This document shows positions 6,885-14,937 of a stretch of 64,000 bases of DNA, one piece after another; within the stretch, counting starts at the first letter, position 1, and each line of letters starts with the position of its first letter. This DNA comes from Hyphomonadaceae bacterium UBA1849. Lineage in GTDB: Bacteria > Pseudomonadota > Alphaproteobacteria > Caulobacterales > Hyphomonadaceae. The notes beneath the pieces were generated by a model, which saw nothing but the letters and a program-made list of their open reading frames with translations, did not search any database and was not told the DNA's origin. The translations under genes were made by a program, and so were the position numbers. The DNA lies in assembly GCA_002338565.1 (NCBI GenBank), contig DDIN01000008.1:170569-234568 (forward strand). The letters are read 5' to 3'.

Positions 6885-8672
6885 TCAGTGCGGACCGACG
6901 ATAAGCGCCAGAACCATGACGATGGCGAGGACAATACTTGTCCAGATCGCCATGCCAGCAGATAGCGGGCCTCGGCTCAGCTCGCCCTGCGGGCTGAAGG
7001 TCGCTTCAATACGGTTGTAGACGCGGCGGGAGAGACGCAGCGCAGCGCCTGTCATTGCCGGACCAGCCTTGCTCCATACCGCACCTGTCCAGACGAGCGC
7101 GTGATAAAGCGGACGGCGATAGACCCAATCGAAATCGAGCACGACGCCGCGCTTCTCTGGCGGGTAAAGCTTCACACGGTTCAGAACGATGAATGCGAGC
7201 GCCGCAAACACGAGCAGCTGCATCTGTGTGAGAACGTGGTCCGTGGTCCAGAGACTTTGCTCCAGATAGACCATCGCTTCATCCCGATACGGCAGCAGGC
7301 CGTAAAGGAACTCTGTACCGCCAAGGAACGGGAAGCCGATCCAGATACAGAAGAAGGATGCGATACCCATAGCGAGCAGCATGTTGAACGGCGCTTCTTT
7401 CGGCCGCTTGCCGCTGTCGTGTGCAAAGAAGGCAAAGAACGGGATCTTGATGCCGGAGTGCTCCAGAACGCCCGCAGACGCGAACAGCAGCATCATCCAG
7501 ATGATCGTCATATGCTCATAGCCGACGGCGCTCATCGTCAGGGACTTTGCAACAAAGCCTGAGAAGAGCGGGAAGGCAGAGATCGACGCTGCACCAATGA
7601 TACAGAAGATCGCTGTAAACGGCATTGTACGGTAAAGCCCGCCAAGCTCGGTCGCCTTGGTCGTGCCCACGCGATACATCACAGCGCCCATGCTCATGAA
7701 GAGCAGGCCCTTATAAATGATGTGCGCAAAGGCGTGCGCTGCAGCGCCGTTCAGCGCGAGAGGCGTACCAATACCGATCGCACAGACCATGAAGCCGACC
7801 TGGTTGTTCAGCGAGTAAGCCAGAACCTTACGCAGATCGTTCTCGATCACAGCGAAGAAGACCGGGAAGACGGTCATGATCGCACCGATCCAGATCAGCG
7901 AATCCTCGCCCGGGAAGAAACGCCACAGCGCATAGACTGCAAGCTTCGTCGTGAAGGCAGACAAGACCACAGCGCCGGTATGGGTCGCTTTGGAATAGCT
8001 GTCCTGCAACCAGTTATGCAGAAGCGGGAATGCGGCTTTGATACCCAGCGCAACAAAGAGGAAGATCGCACCCGGATCATCCTGCAGGCTAAGGCCCTCG
8101 CCTTCAGAGATAAACGCGTCGAATTCGAGCGTGCCGTACTCACCCATGATGAAGGTCGCGCCCATGAGCAGCAGAACACCAGACAGGATCTGAATGCCCA
8201 GATAGCGCATGCTCGCCTTATAGGCTTCAGGCGTACCGGATTTGAGGATCAGGAAGACGGATGAAACGGCCGTAAGCTCCCAGAACACAAACACGGTGAT
8301 CAGGTCCCCAGCAAATGTCGCGGCAATCGCAGCACCGGCGTAAATCAGCGCCATGGAATCCTGCAACGGATCCTTATTATGGAGCGCAAATATTGAGTTC
8401 ACCGTCGCCGCGATCAGGAAAGCCAGACCGAAGACGATAGAGACACGTTCGACCTGATACAGGACGAAGGTCATATCCATCATGTTCAGCGTCGCCAGCG
8501 GCTCGCTCAGCGCGCTGTGAAGAACAAGCGCAGCAAGGCCGAGAAGCGGACCACCAATCGTAACGACAGCGCGCGGGATCTCACCGCGAATGACGTAAGC
8601 CAGCATACCGGCCAGGATTACGATGAACCCCGGATTAGTATGAGACAGCAGAGACATCAATGTATCACCCAT
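6885..8672 (-). CDS. Mrp/Mnh antiporter subunit D-like protein (third ND4/ND5-type subunit)
   Basis: This 595-residue inner-membrane protein belongs to the proton-conducting NuoL/M/N-MrpA/D family. It has about 14 membrane segments, the TM5 glutamate (Glu132 in VFVFWELTAVS), and the two lysines thought to carry protons, in GIKAAFPLLHNWLQDSYSK (Lys212) and SAFTTKLAVYALW (Lys243). A C-terminal extension of about 100 residues follows the core. It is the last gene of the operon and overlaps the 107-residue gene by 8 bp. It is longer than usual MrpD (about 490-500) but lacks the MrpA C-terminal part, which is a separate gene here. I infer that it adds a third ion path to the complex. Confidence 0.85.
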   Translation of the reverse strand: MGDTLMSLLSHTNPGFIVILAGMLAYVIRGEIPRAVVTIGGPLLGLAALVLHSALSEPLATLNMMDMTFVLYQVERVSIVFGLAFLIAATVNSIFALHNKDPLQDSMALIYAGAAIAATFAGDLITVFVFWELTAVSSVFLILKSGTPEAYKASMRYLGIQILSGVLLLMGATFIMGEYGTLEFDAFISEGEGLSLQDDPGAIFLFVALGIKAAFPLLHNWLQDSYSKATHTGAVVLSAFTTKLAVYALWRFFPGEDSLIWIGAIMTVFPVFFAVIENDLRKVLAYSLNNQVGFMVCAIGIGTPLALNGAAAHAFAHIIYKGLLFMSMGAVMYRVGTTKATELGGLYRTMPFTAIFCIIGAASISAFPLFSGFVAKSLTMSAVGYEHMTIIWMMLLFASAGVLEHSGIKIPFFAFFAHDSGKRPKEAPFNMLLAMGIASFFCIWIGFPFLGGTEFLYGLLPYRDEAMVYLEQSLWTTDHVLTQMQLLVFAALAFIVLNRVKLYPPEKRGVVLDFDWVYRRPLYHALVWTGAVWSKAGPAMTGAALRLSRRVYNRIEATFSPQGELSRGPLSAGMAIWTSIVLAIVMVLALIVGPH

Positions 8673-8988
8673 TGTCGGTCTCCTCTTCCGGCTCGTAATA
8701 GTTTTCCGGACGTCCCAGCAGCTTGCGCAGCGGCCAGCCGCTCAGAACCACACCGCCAAAGGCTGCAAAGCCGAACAGCGCGTAGAAAATTTTGAACTCG
8801 GCCAGGTGGATGTATTCATGGCGGTGGACAAAGAAGTCCGCCAGCGCCAGCCCTACGGCCAGAACACCCACGAAGATGAATGTGTAGAGACCCGCCTTCG
8901 GATGGCTCGTCCATCCGAAATAGCGCTCCCCCGAATGCTTTGCAGGACGCGTATCCTGCGTGTGTTCTTCAGGCGTTATCTCGCTCAT
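8665..8988 (-). CDS. Small membrane protein of the Mrp operon
   Basis: The 107-residue protein has two predicted membrane helices: one starts near GLYTFIFVGVLAVGLALADF, the other near IFYALFGFAAFGGVVLSGWP. Its termini are charged and the C-terminal tail is acidic. It overlaps both neighbouring antiporter genes (4 bp upstream, 8 bp downstream), so it is translated with them. I do not recognise it as a standard Mrp subunit. It may be an accessory or linker protein of the third ND-type subunit. Confidence 0.75.
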   Translation of the reverse strand: MSEITPEEHTQDTRPAKHSGERYFGWTSHPKAGLYTFIFVGVLAVGLALADFFVHRHEYIHLAEFKIFYALFGFAAFGGVVLSGWPLRKLLGRPENYYEPEEETDNG

Positions 8989-10463
8989 GGGCGCGCTCCA
9001 AACACTGGTGAAATGAAGTCGGAGATTACATCAACTCCGAAGAAGAGAACGAAACAGCCGATTGCGGTAATCGCCAGCGGCAGAACCGTCAGGAATGGTG
9101 CACCACCCGGACGTTTGAAGCCGGCAACTTCCAGCGTGTCTGCGTTTGGCGGCATGAGGCCAAGCAGAGCAATCGGCAGAAGATAAGCAACGTTCAGAAG
9201 CGTTGAGGCGATCAGCACGTAAACCACATAGATATGGTCGGCATCGACTGCGCCCTGCATCAGCTCATACTTCGCCCAGCTACCGCCAAGCGGCGGAACG
9301 CCGATGATGGAGAGCGACGCGATCAGGAAGCAGGTAAAGACAATCGGCATGCGACGGCCAAGACCGCGCATCTGGCTGATCTCTGTCTTGCCTGTGGCGA
9401 CGTAAATCGCACCCGCACACATGAAGAGCGTGATCTTCGCCATAGCGTGCATGGCAATCTGAAGCGCAGCGCCTGACGCACCGGCTGTGTTCGCCAGCAT
9501 CGCCCCGACTGTTACATAAGAAAGCTGTGAGACGGTAGAATACGCCAGCCGTGCTTTCAGATTGTCTTTCGTCAGCGCGATGAGCGATGCGACGACAATC
9601 GTGAAACAGCCAACCCACATGACAATCTCTGTGCCCGGAAGCGCGGAGAGAAGATCTAGGCCAAAAATGTAGACCGAGACTTTGAGGATGGTGAACACAC
9701 CCGCCTTAACAACGGCCACCGCGTGGAGCAGCGCAGACACAGGTGTCGGCGCGACCATCGCGTTTGGAAGCCAGAAGTGGAATGGCATAAGCGCGGCTTT
9801 ACCGACACCGAATGCAAAGAGCAGAAGCAGAACGCTGCCAAGCGCCGGACCAACCTTACCCGCAAGCAGGCCGCCTTCAACAAAGTCGAGGTTACCGGCA
9901 ATCGCGAACGTCCAGACAACCGCCATGAGAAGGAAGCCGATAGACGTGCCAAGCAGGGTCAAAAGATAGATACGCGCGCCGCGACGTGCATTCTCATCGC
10001 CTTTATGAGCAACGAGCGGATAGGTCGAAAGCGTCAGAACCTCATAGAACACAAACAGTGTGAAGAGGTTACCCGCCATCGCAACGCCCATCGCACCGAA
10101 GAGTGCGAGACCGAAGCAGACATAGAAGCGCGTCTGGTTACGTTCGCGGCTTCCACGCATATAGCCGATGGAATAGAGCGAGTTCAGGATCCAGAGGCCG
10201 CTCGCAATCATGGCGAACATGGCGCCTAGAGGTTCCAGCTTGAACGCAAAGGTCAGGCCGAGCGCAATGTCCGGCGATTCCAGAGCGATTTCCTGCCCCG
10301 AACCTGTCCGGATCGCGAGAACCGTACACAGGATGAAGAGTGCGCAAGCACCAACCAGCGTCGCCGCTTCGCGAACATCCGGAATGCTGTTGAGCGCCAG
10401 AACCGCACCGGCAACCAGCAGCGGAACAAGCAGGATAAGGGAAATCAGAAGCTCATTGCTCAT
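8985..10463 (-). CDS. mnhD: Mrp/Mnh antiporter subunit, NuoL/MrpA-N-like (second ND4/ND5-type subunit)
   Basis: The 492-residue membrane protein carries the proton_antipo_M core. Glu141 lies in LFVFYEVLTLS, Lys222 in FGVGKAALMPFHFWLP and Lys253 in PTPVSALLHAVAVVKAG. This last motif is the form seen in MrpA, NuoL and NuoM rather than in typical MrpD, so this subunit may fill the place of the MrpA N-terminal half. It overlaps both neighbours by 4 bp (ATGA), showing coupled translation. The complex exchanges Na+ (or K+) for H+ across the inner membrane. The mnhD name follows common annotation and the exact subunit role is inferred. Confidence 0.85.
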   Translation of the reverse strand: MSNELLISLILLVPLLVAGAVLALNSIPDVREAATLVGACALFILCTVLAIRTGSGQEIALESPDIALGLTFAFKLEPLGAMFAMIASGLWILNSLYSIGYMRGSRERNQTRFYVCFGLALFGAMGVAMAGNLFTLFVFYEVLTLSTYPLVAHKGDENARRGARIYLLTLLGTSIGFLLMAVVWTFAIAGNLDFVEGGLLAGKVGPALGSVLLLLFAFGVGKAALMPFHFWLPNAMVAPTPVSALLHAVAVVKAGVFTILKVSVYIFGLDLLSALPGTEIVMWVGCFTIVVASLIALTKDNLKARLAYSTVSQLSYVTVGAMLANTAGASGAALQIAMHAMAKITLFMCAGAIYVATGKTEISQMRGLGRRMPIVFTCFLIASLSIIGVPPLGGSWAKYELMQGAVDADHIYVVYVLIASTLLNVAYLLPIALLGLMPPNADTLEVAGFKRPGGAPFLTVLPLAITAIGCFVLFFGVDVISDFISPVFGARP

Positions 10464-11983
10464 GGCTGACCTCCGGAGAATGCAACATTGGCCGCGCCAT
10501 CCGTCAGTGACGTAATGAAGGACGCATCAAGGCCGAAATAGATACTTCCGAGCGCAAGCACCCAGAGCGGAATAAGCAGCATAAGCGGAGCTTCCTTCAC
10601 CTGCAGCTGTGCTGGACCAGGTGTTTTGAAGAAGACCGTCTCAAGCATACGACCGACATAAAGAACCGCGAGCACGGAGCTGATCGCCAGAACGACAACC
10701 GCCCACCACCAGTCCTGCATCAGAGCCGCCTGGAACAGAGCAACCTTGGAAAGGAAGCCTGCCGTCAGCGGAACGCCGACAAGACTGAGCGCGGAAATAC
10801 CGAGCGCAGTCGCTGTCCACGGTGCTTTACGGGCAACGCCTGCAAAGTCCTTCAACTGCGAAGAGCCAAGGCTCATGACCACACCGGCAACCGCCATGAA
10901 GAGCGCGCCCTTCATAAGTGCGTGGTTGATCATGTGGAACATGCTGGCTGAAAGGCCTGCAGCGCTGGCGAGTGAGAGGCCCATCAACATATAGCCGACC
11001 TGAGCCACGGACGAATATGCCAGCATGCGCTTGATATTCGTCTGGAACACCGCCTGGAAGGAACACGCTATGGCCGCGACAGCCGCCATAGGCGCGAGCA
11101 CCCATGTGAAGACGACCTGCTGGAACTCAAGCTCTGGCGAGAAGACAGAGAAGAGCAGACGCACAAGCGCATAGAACGCCACTTTGGTCGCCGTAGCCGA
11201 CAGGAACACCGTCACGAAGCTTGGTGAGTAGGTGTAGGCGTTTGGCAGCCATTGGTGCAGCGGGAACATCGCCGCTTTCAGCGCAAGGCCTGCAACGATG
11301 AAGGCAAAGCCTGCATGGATTGTCTTACTGTCGGCAACTTCCGGAATGCGGGACGCCATGTCCGCCATATTCAGCGTACCGGTCGCAGCATAAAGGAAAC
11401 CAATACCGATCACGTAGAAGGTCGCGCCGAGCGAACCCATGATCAGATAGTTGTATGCGGCTGTGAAGGCGCGGCGGTCACGAGAGCCACCGATTGCCAC
11501 CAGAACATAAGTCGAGATGGAAGAAATCTCGAGGAAGACGAACAGGTTGAACGCATCACCTGTGATCGCAACGCCCATCAGGCCCGCAAAGCAGAGAAGA
11601 TACGCAGACAGGAAGAGCGAACGCTTTTCCTCGTTAATGTCCTGAACGATGGTTGGCATCGCGAAGATTGTCGCCAGCACGCCGATCACAGAGACCAGAA
11701 CCAGAACGGGCGCATTCAGCATGTCTGCGGCAAACTCGATACCCAGAGGCGGCGCCCAGCCACCTAGCGCATACGAGATACGGCCATGCGCCATCACATC
11801 CTGCAGAAGCGCGAACGCGAAGACTGAAGACGTAATGATACCAAACAGAGCCAGCGCCCAGGCGATACGCCATTTTGGCATCGCTGCGCAGATCGGTGAC
11901 AGGAGCATAGGCCCCAGCACGACCAGCACCGGCAAATGCCGGACCCAGCTTTCAGGCAGCAGAGAAAGAACATCTATAAGCAT
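10460..11983 (-). CDS. mnhD: Mrp/Mnh antiporter subunit D (first ND4/ND5-type subunit)
   Basis: The 507-residue membrane protein is closest in motif style to MrpD. TM5 has Glu152 in LFVFLEISSIS, and the later motifs are AALKAAMFPLHQWLPNAYTY and SATATKVAFYALVRLL with the conserved lysines. It has about 14 membrane helices. It directly follows mnhC with a 3-bp gap and overlaps the next ND-type gene by 4 bp. In known Mrp complexes MrpD is one of two subunits that move protons against Na+. The position directly after mnhC is the usual mrpC-mrpD order. Confidence 0.9.
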   Translation of the reverse strand: MLIDVLSLLPESWVRHLPVLVVLGPMLLSPICAAMPKWRIAWALALFGIITSSVFAFALLQDVMAHGRISYALGGWAPPLGIEFAADMLNAPVLVLVSVIGVLATIFAMPTIVQDINEEKRSLFLSAYLLCFAGLMGVAITGDAFNLFVFLEISSISTYVLVAIGGSRDRRAFTAAYNYLIMGSLGATFYVIGIGFLYAATGTLNMADMASRIPEVADSKTIHAGFAFIVAGLALKAAMFPLHQWLPNAYTYSPSFVTVFLSATATKVAFYALVRLLFSVFSPELEFQQVVFTWVLAPMAAVAAIACSFQAVFQTNIKRMLAYSSVAQVGYMLMGLSLASAAGLSASMFHMINHALMKGALFMAVAGVVMSLGSSQLKDFAGVARKAPWTATALGISALSLVGVPLTAGFLSKVALFQAALMQDWWWAVVVLAISSVLAVLYVGRMLETVFFKTPGPAQLQVKEAPLMLLIPLWVLALGSIYFGLDASFITSLTDGAANVAFSGGQP

Positions 11984-11986
11984 GGC

Positions 11987-12553
11987 TTAGGCAGTCTCCG
12001 CAGAAGATTCAGTTTCAGCATGTTGAATGTCCGCTTCACGAACTTCGTCCATTTCAATCGTGCCGTAAGATTCACGGATGCGGACAACGATCGCCAGGCC
12101 AACAGCCAGCGTCGCAACGCCCACAACAATCGCGGTCAGGATCAGAACGTGCGGAAGCGGGTTGGAGTACACTTCCTGCAGTGGCTGACCGCCGATATGG
12201 TTCGGATCAATAATGCCGTCGATAAACGGGCGTCCGAGTTCGTCCACGCCTGAGGCTGCCCCATGAGCGCCCTCGGCTGCGCCGTGTCCTGCACCATGAG
12301 CCGCGTCTGAGCCGTGACCACCACCGTGATCATCGCCATAATCTTTCGGGTAATCACGGCCGAAAAGGATCGGCGCAGAACCGCCATTGATCTTACCCAG
12401 CGTGATATAAAACAGGAAAACAGATGTCTGGAACACGGACAGGCCAATCAGGCGCTTGATCATGTTTCCAGCCTGGAAGGTCACATACAGACCAACCATC
12501 ATCAGAATGATGATTGCCCAGTAATTGTATCGTTCAAAGATGAATTCGGCCAT
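11987..12553 (-). CDS. mnhC: Mrp/Mnh antiporter subunit C with His/Gly-rich insert
   Basis: The 188-residue protein is a NuoK-like MrpC with three membrane helices: two at the N-terminus (residues about 10-55, YWAIIILMMVGLYVTFQAGN and the LIGLSVFQTSVFLFYITLG region) and one late (ILTAIVVGVATLAVGLAIVV). Usual MrpC proteins are about 110-125 residues. The extra length is a soluble insert of about 50 residues after the second helix, rich in His, Gly, Asp and Ala (for example DDHGGGHGSDAAHGAGHG), facing one side of the membrane. It may bind metal or sense pH, which is speculation. Spacing to mnhB and mnhD is 3 bp each. Confidence 0.9.
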   Translation of the reverse strand: MAEFIFERYNYWAIIILMMVGLYVTFQAGNMIKRLIGLSVFQTSVFLFYITLGKINGGSAPILFGRDYPKDYGDDHGGGHGSDAAHGAGHGAAEGAHGAASGVDELGRPFIDGIIDPNHIGGQPLQEVYSNPLPHVLILTAIVVGVATLAVGLAIVVRIRESYGTIEMDEVREADIQHAETESSAETA

Positions 12554-12556
12554 GTT

Positions 12557-13009
12557 CTACCAGTCCTCATCATCAATTTCAGGCGCACGACCAGCGAACG
12601 CATAGAAGATTGTAAGCATGCTGCCCGCGACCGCGAAGAGAACACCAAGTTCGATCACGATAATGCCGATATGCTGACCCCAGTGACCATCCGGGCCTTC
12701 CGGAATCACGAAGTCATAATCGAGGAACAGGCCGCCATTCAGCATCGCCCAGACGCCGACGGACCCGTAAAGCAGGAAGCCGAAGAGCGCGAGCGTGCGG
12801 GCGAATGTTGCCGGCACGAGACGCAGCGCCTCAACCACACCGAAGATCAGCGCATAAAGAATAATGCCAACAGCAAAGATCACACCCGCCTGGAAGCCGC
12901 CGCCCGGCGAATAGTCACCGTGGAACTGAACGTAGAAGGCGTAGAGCGTGATAATCGGGATGAGGAACTTAGCCGTCACCCGCAGGATTACGTGGTGGTC
13001 GGTTTTCAC
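12557..13009 (-). CDS. mnhB: Mrp/Mnh antiporter subunit B
   Basis: The 150-residue protein has the MnhB domain: an early helix, the family motif FHGDYSPGGGFQAGVI, and further helices, four in all. The C-terminus is soluble and acidic. The start is GTG at 13009, and it overlaps the preceding gene by 4 bp. It is part of the membrane core of the Mrp complex. The SPGGGFQ motif is the strongest evidence and is typical of MrpB. Confidence 0.93.
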   Translation of the reverse strand: MKTDHHVILRVTAKFLIPIITLYAFYVQFHGDYSPGGGFQAGVIFAVGIILYALIFGVVEALRLVPATFARTLALFGFLLYGSVGVWAMLNGGLFLDYDFVIPEGPDGHWGQHIGIIVIELGVLFAVAGSMLTIFYAFAGRAPEIDDEDW

Positions 13010-13623
13010 TTCTCGCCTCCCTTTTTCTTTTTCAGGGATGCAGACAGGGAGCGCTCGCCAAAACCGAGCAGCAGCGCAACCGCCACACCTGCAATGAAGA
13101 CAACGCCAACCTCGCCGAACGTATCGAAGCCACGATAGCTGGCGAGAACAGAGGTTACGACGTTCGGAATGCCGATATCGCCATAGTTACGCTGCAGGAA
13201 TTCCTGCGCGAGGTAAGAGTTGGCCGGAGAATCCGGATCACCAAAGCCTGGTAGGTCAATCGTCGCATAGAACAGGATTGCGCCCGTAATCACGACGACC
13301 AGCATCGGCGCAATGCGCTTCAGCGGCTTGTCTTCCTTCGCGACACGTACGGTCAGCAGCATAGCGCCAAGAATGAGCGCTGATGAAATGCCCGCGCCAA
13401 CCGCAGCCTCGGTAAAGGCAACGTCGACGGCATCGGCAATCACAAACCATGTCGCAGACAGAAGTGAGTACACACCAGACAGCATGACCAGCGCGAACAG
13501 GCTGCGCAGACGCGCAATCGCGATAGCGGTGATCGCCATCATGGTCAGAACGCTGATATCAATAAGAATAACCGAGAGGTCCGGCCCTGCGACCTGAGCC
13601 GCAGTGTTAGCTACATCGCTCAT
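13006..13623 (-). CDS. MrpA C-terminal-type subunit (MbhD/DUF4040 plus MbhE)
   Basis: The 205-residue membrane protein corresponds to the C-terminal extension of MrpA, here as a free-standing gene. The first half is the DUF4040/MbhD domain, including DVAFTEAAVGAGISSALILG. The second half is the MbhE part with SVLASYRGFDTFGEVGVVFI, which matches the RGFDTxGE motif of MrpA tails. In archaeal Mbh complexes these parts are also separate proteins. It overlaps both mnhG and mnhB by 4 bp. Some databases would call it an MnhB-like protein. Confidence 0.85.
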   Translation of the reverse strand: MSDVANTAAQVAGPDLSVILIDISVLTMMAITAIAIARLRSLFALVMLSGVYSLLSATWFVIADAVDVAFTEAAVGAGISSALILGAMLLTVRVAKEDKPLKRIAPMLVVVITGAILFYATIDLPGFGDPDSPANSYLAQEFLQRNYGDIGIPNVVTSVLASYRGFDTFGEVGVVFIAGVAVALLLGFGERSLSASLKKKKGGEK

Positions 13624-13997
13624 GCCTCGTCCTCCTCTTTAGCCTTTTGCAGGCCGATTTTACCGATGATTGGCTCAAGCCCGGCTGTATAGGCCGCGTT
13701 TGCAATCGCGTGCGCGCTTGTCGGGCCGGTCAGCACGAGGAAGAGACCGATCAGAATGAGCTTGAATACGATCAGAAGCCCCGGCGCCAGAAACGCCATA
13801 CCCAGAATGAGCGTCAGCGCGCCGAGCGTATCGGTCACACTGGCCGCGTGAAGGCGGGTGTAAAAGTCAGGAAAGCGCAGAACGCCAGCCGCAGCGATAA
13901 CGGTAGACACGCCGCCAATCGCACACAGAAGCGCGCCCACAAAATGGCGCCAGCCCGGCGCTGTGATCACGCCGATAACGTCGTTGATAAACTCCAT
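13620..13997 (-). CDS. mnhG: Mrp/Mnh antiporter subunit G
   Basis: The 125-residue protein has three membrane helices and the MrpG motif around GVLRFPDFYTRLHAASVTDT, which names the PhaG/MnhG/YufB family. It follows mnhF with a 1-bp TAATG overlap and overlaps the next gene by 4 bp. It belongs to the small-subunit group E-F-G that builds the outer part of the Mrp membrane complex. Confidence 0.95.
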   Translation of the reverse strand: MEFINDVIGVITAPGWRHFVGALLCAIGGVSTVIAAAGVLRFPDFYTRLHAASVTDTLGALTLILGMAFLAPGLLIVFKLILIGLFLVLTGPTSAHAIANAAYTAGLEPIIGKIGLQKAKEEDEA

Positions 13998-14302
13998 TAT
14001 TCAGCCTCCCCTTTCGGCTCGACTTCCGGCTTGATGAGCGAAATCTGGAAGGAGCGATAGCGGAAGAATTTCAGGATAGCGATCGTCGTGACGAAGTTGA
14101 TCAGCGCATAAAGAAGCGCGATGTCCAGAAAGTCCGGACGCCCCATCATGAAGCCGACAAGCGCCAGCAGAACAACGATTTTCGTGCCGACCGAGTTCAC
14201 AGCCAGCACGCGGTCATAGAGCGATGGCCCTACGAATAACCGGATAAGCAATAACGCAATCGACACAAAAATGCCGAGTGCGGCTACAGACAGAAGGGTC
14301 AT
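13997..14302 (-). CDS. mnhF: Mrp/Mnh antiporter subunit F
   Basis: The 101-residue protein has three helices and the MrpF pattern LLLIRLFVGPSLYDRVLAVNSVGTK (shown in part: GPSLYDRVLAVNS), with the later DIALLYALINFVTTIA. It overlaps mnhE by 4 bp and mnhG by 1 bp. MrpF sits with E and G in the complex, and its place in the operon matches the E-F-G order seen elsewhere. Confidence 0.95.
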   Translation of the reverse strand: MTLLSVAALGIFVSIALLLIRLFVGPSLYDRVLAVNSVGTKIVVLLALVGFMMGRPDFLDIALLYALINFVTTIAILKFFRYRSFQISLIKPEVEPKGEAE

Positions 14303-14817
14303 TTGGTTGCCCCCTTTCCTTTAGACGGGCGACCATCACCGGCAAGAGAAGAACGACGATCCATTTCCTCAAACGCTTCCGGCTGGGCATCAGCCTCGTA
14401 AAGACCGTGCACAAGCATGGACTCATCGTCGACGCGCAACGTGACCGTGCCCGGTGTCAGTGTGATAGAGTTTGCAAAGATAACTTTGGCGAGGTCAGAC
14501 CGACAGGTGGTTTTCACTTTCACCATAGTCGGCTGGATATCCATATCCGGCTTCAGAATGGCTTTGATAACCGTCAGGTTCGCCTTGAGGATCTCAACGA
14601 TCAGATAAGGCGTATACAGAAGAAACGGAATGATCCGATGATACGGAGACGTTTCACGGTCTTTCAGCCCAAGTCGTGTTGCCAGAATGACCGTGATTGC
14701 TATCGAAATCACACCCAGCGAGAGAACCACGGGCTCGTATATGCCCGACATTCCCAACCACAACAGCGTTAAAGCAGTTGCCAAACCCATCACGTAAAGC
14801 ACGTGTCCAGACCTCAT
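14299..14817 (-). CDS. mnhE: Mrp/Mnh antiporter subunit E (first gene of the operon)
   Basis: The protein of 172 residues has two or three N-terminal helices and the MrpE features ILATRLGLKDRE, YLIVEILKANL and SITLTPGTVTLRVDDESMLVH. It heads the ten-gene operon. I prefer the ATG at 14817; a TTG at 14823 is also open but would lie inside a palindrome. No strong ribosome site is visible at either. The upstream DNA holds two perfect inverted repeats that may control the whole operon. Confidence 0.92.
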   Translation of the reverse strand: MRSGHVLYVMGLATALTLLWLGMSGIYEPVVLSLGVISIAITVILATRLGLKDRETSPYHRIIPFLLYTPYLIVEILKANLTVIKAILKPDMDIQPTMVKVKTTCRSDLAKVIFANSITLTPGTVTLRVDDESMLVHGLYEADAQPEAFEEMDRRSSLAGDGRPSKGKGATK

Positions 14818-14819
14818 GC

Positions 14820-14854
14820 CCAATTCATATAATTGGGGCTAGACCTAGTCTAGC
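14820..14854. promoter_or_regulatory. Two adjacent palindromes at the head of the Mrp operon
   Basis: CCAATT-CATAT-AATTGG (14820-14836) lies directly before the mnhE ATG and is a perfect 6-5-6 repeat. GCTAGAC-CTA-GTCTAGC (14838-14854) is a perfect 7-3-7 repeat next to it. Their position suggests an operator or an mRNA structure that masks the start. No T-run is present, so terminator function is unlikely. Confidence 0.6.
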
Positions 14855-14937
14855 AGATCGGACTTGACCAGCATGGAGTGAGAATTTCTTGCGAATTTTT
14901 CTGAACTGCAATCCGCATGCTCAGCAATGACGGGCGA

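Noticed and set aside
12314..13138. Long plus-strand open frame of 274 codons opposite the Mrp genes
   Set aside because: It lies wholly opposite mnhC and mnhB, has a composition made by the reverse strand of membrane genes, and no family features.
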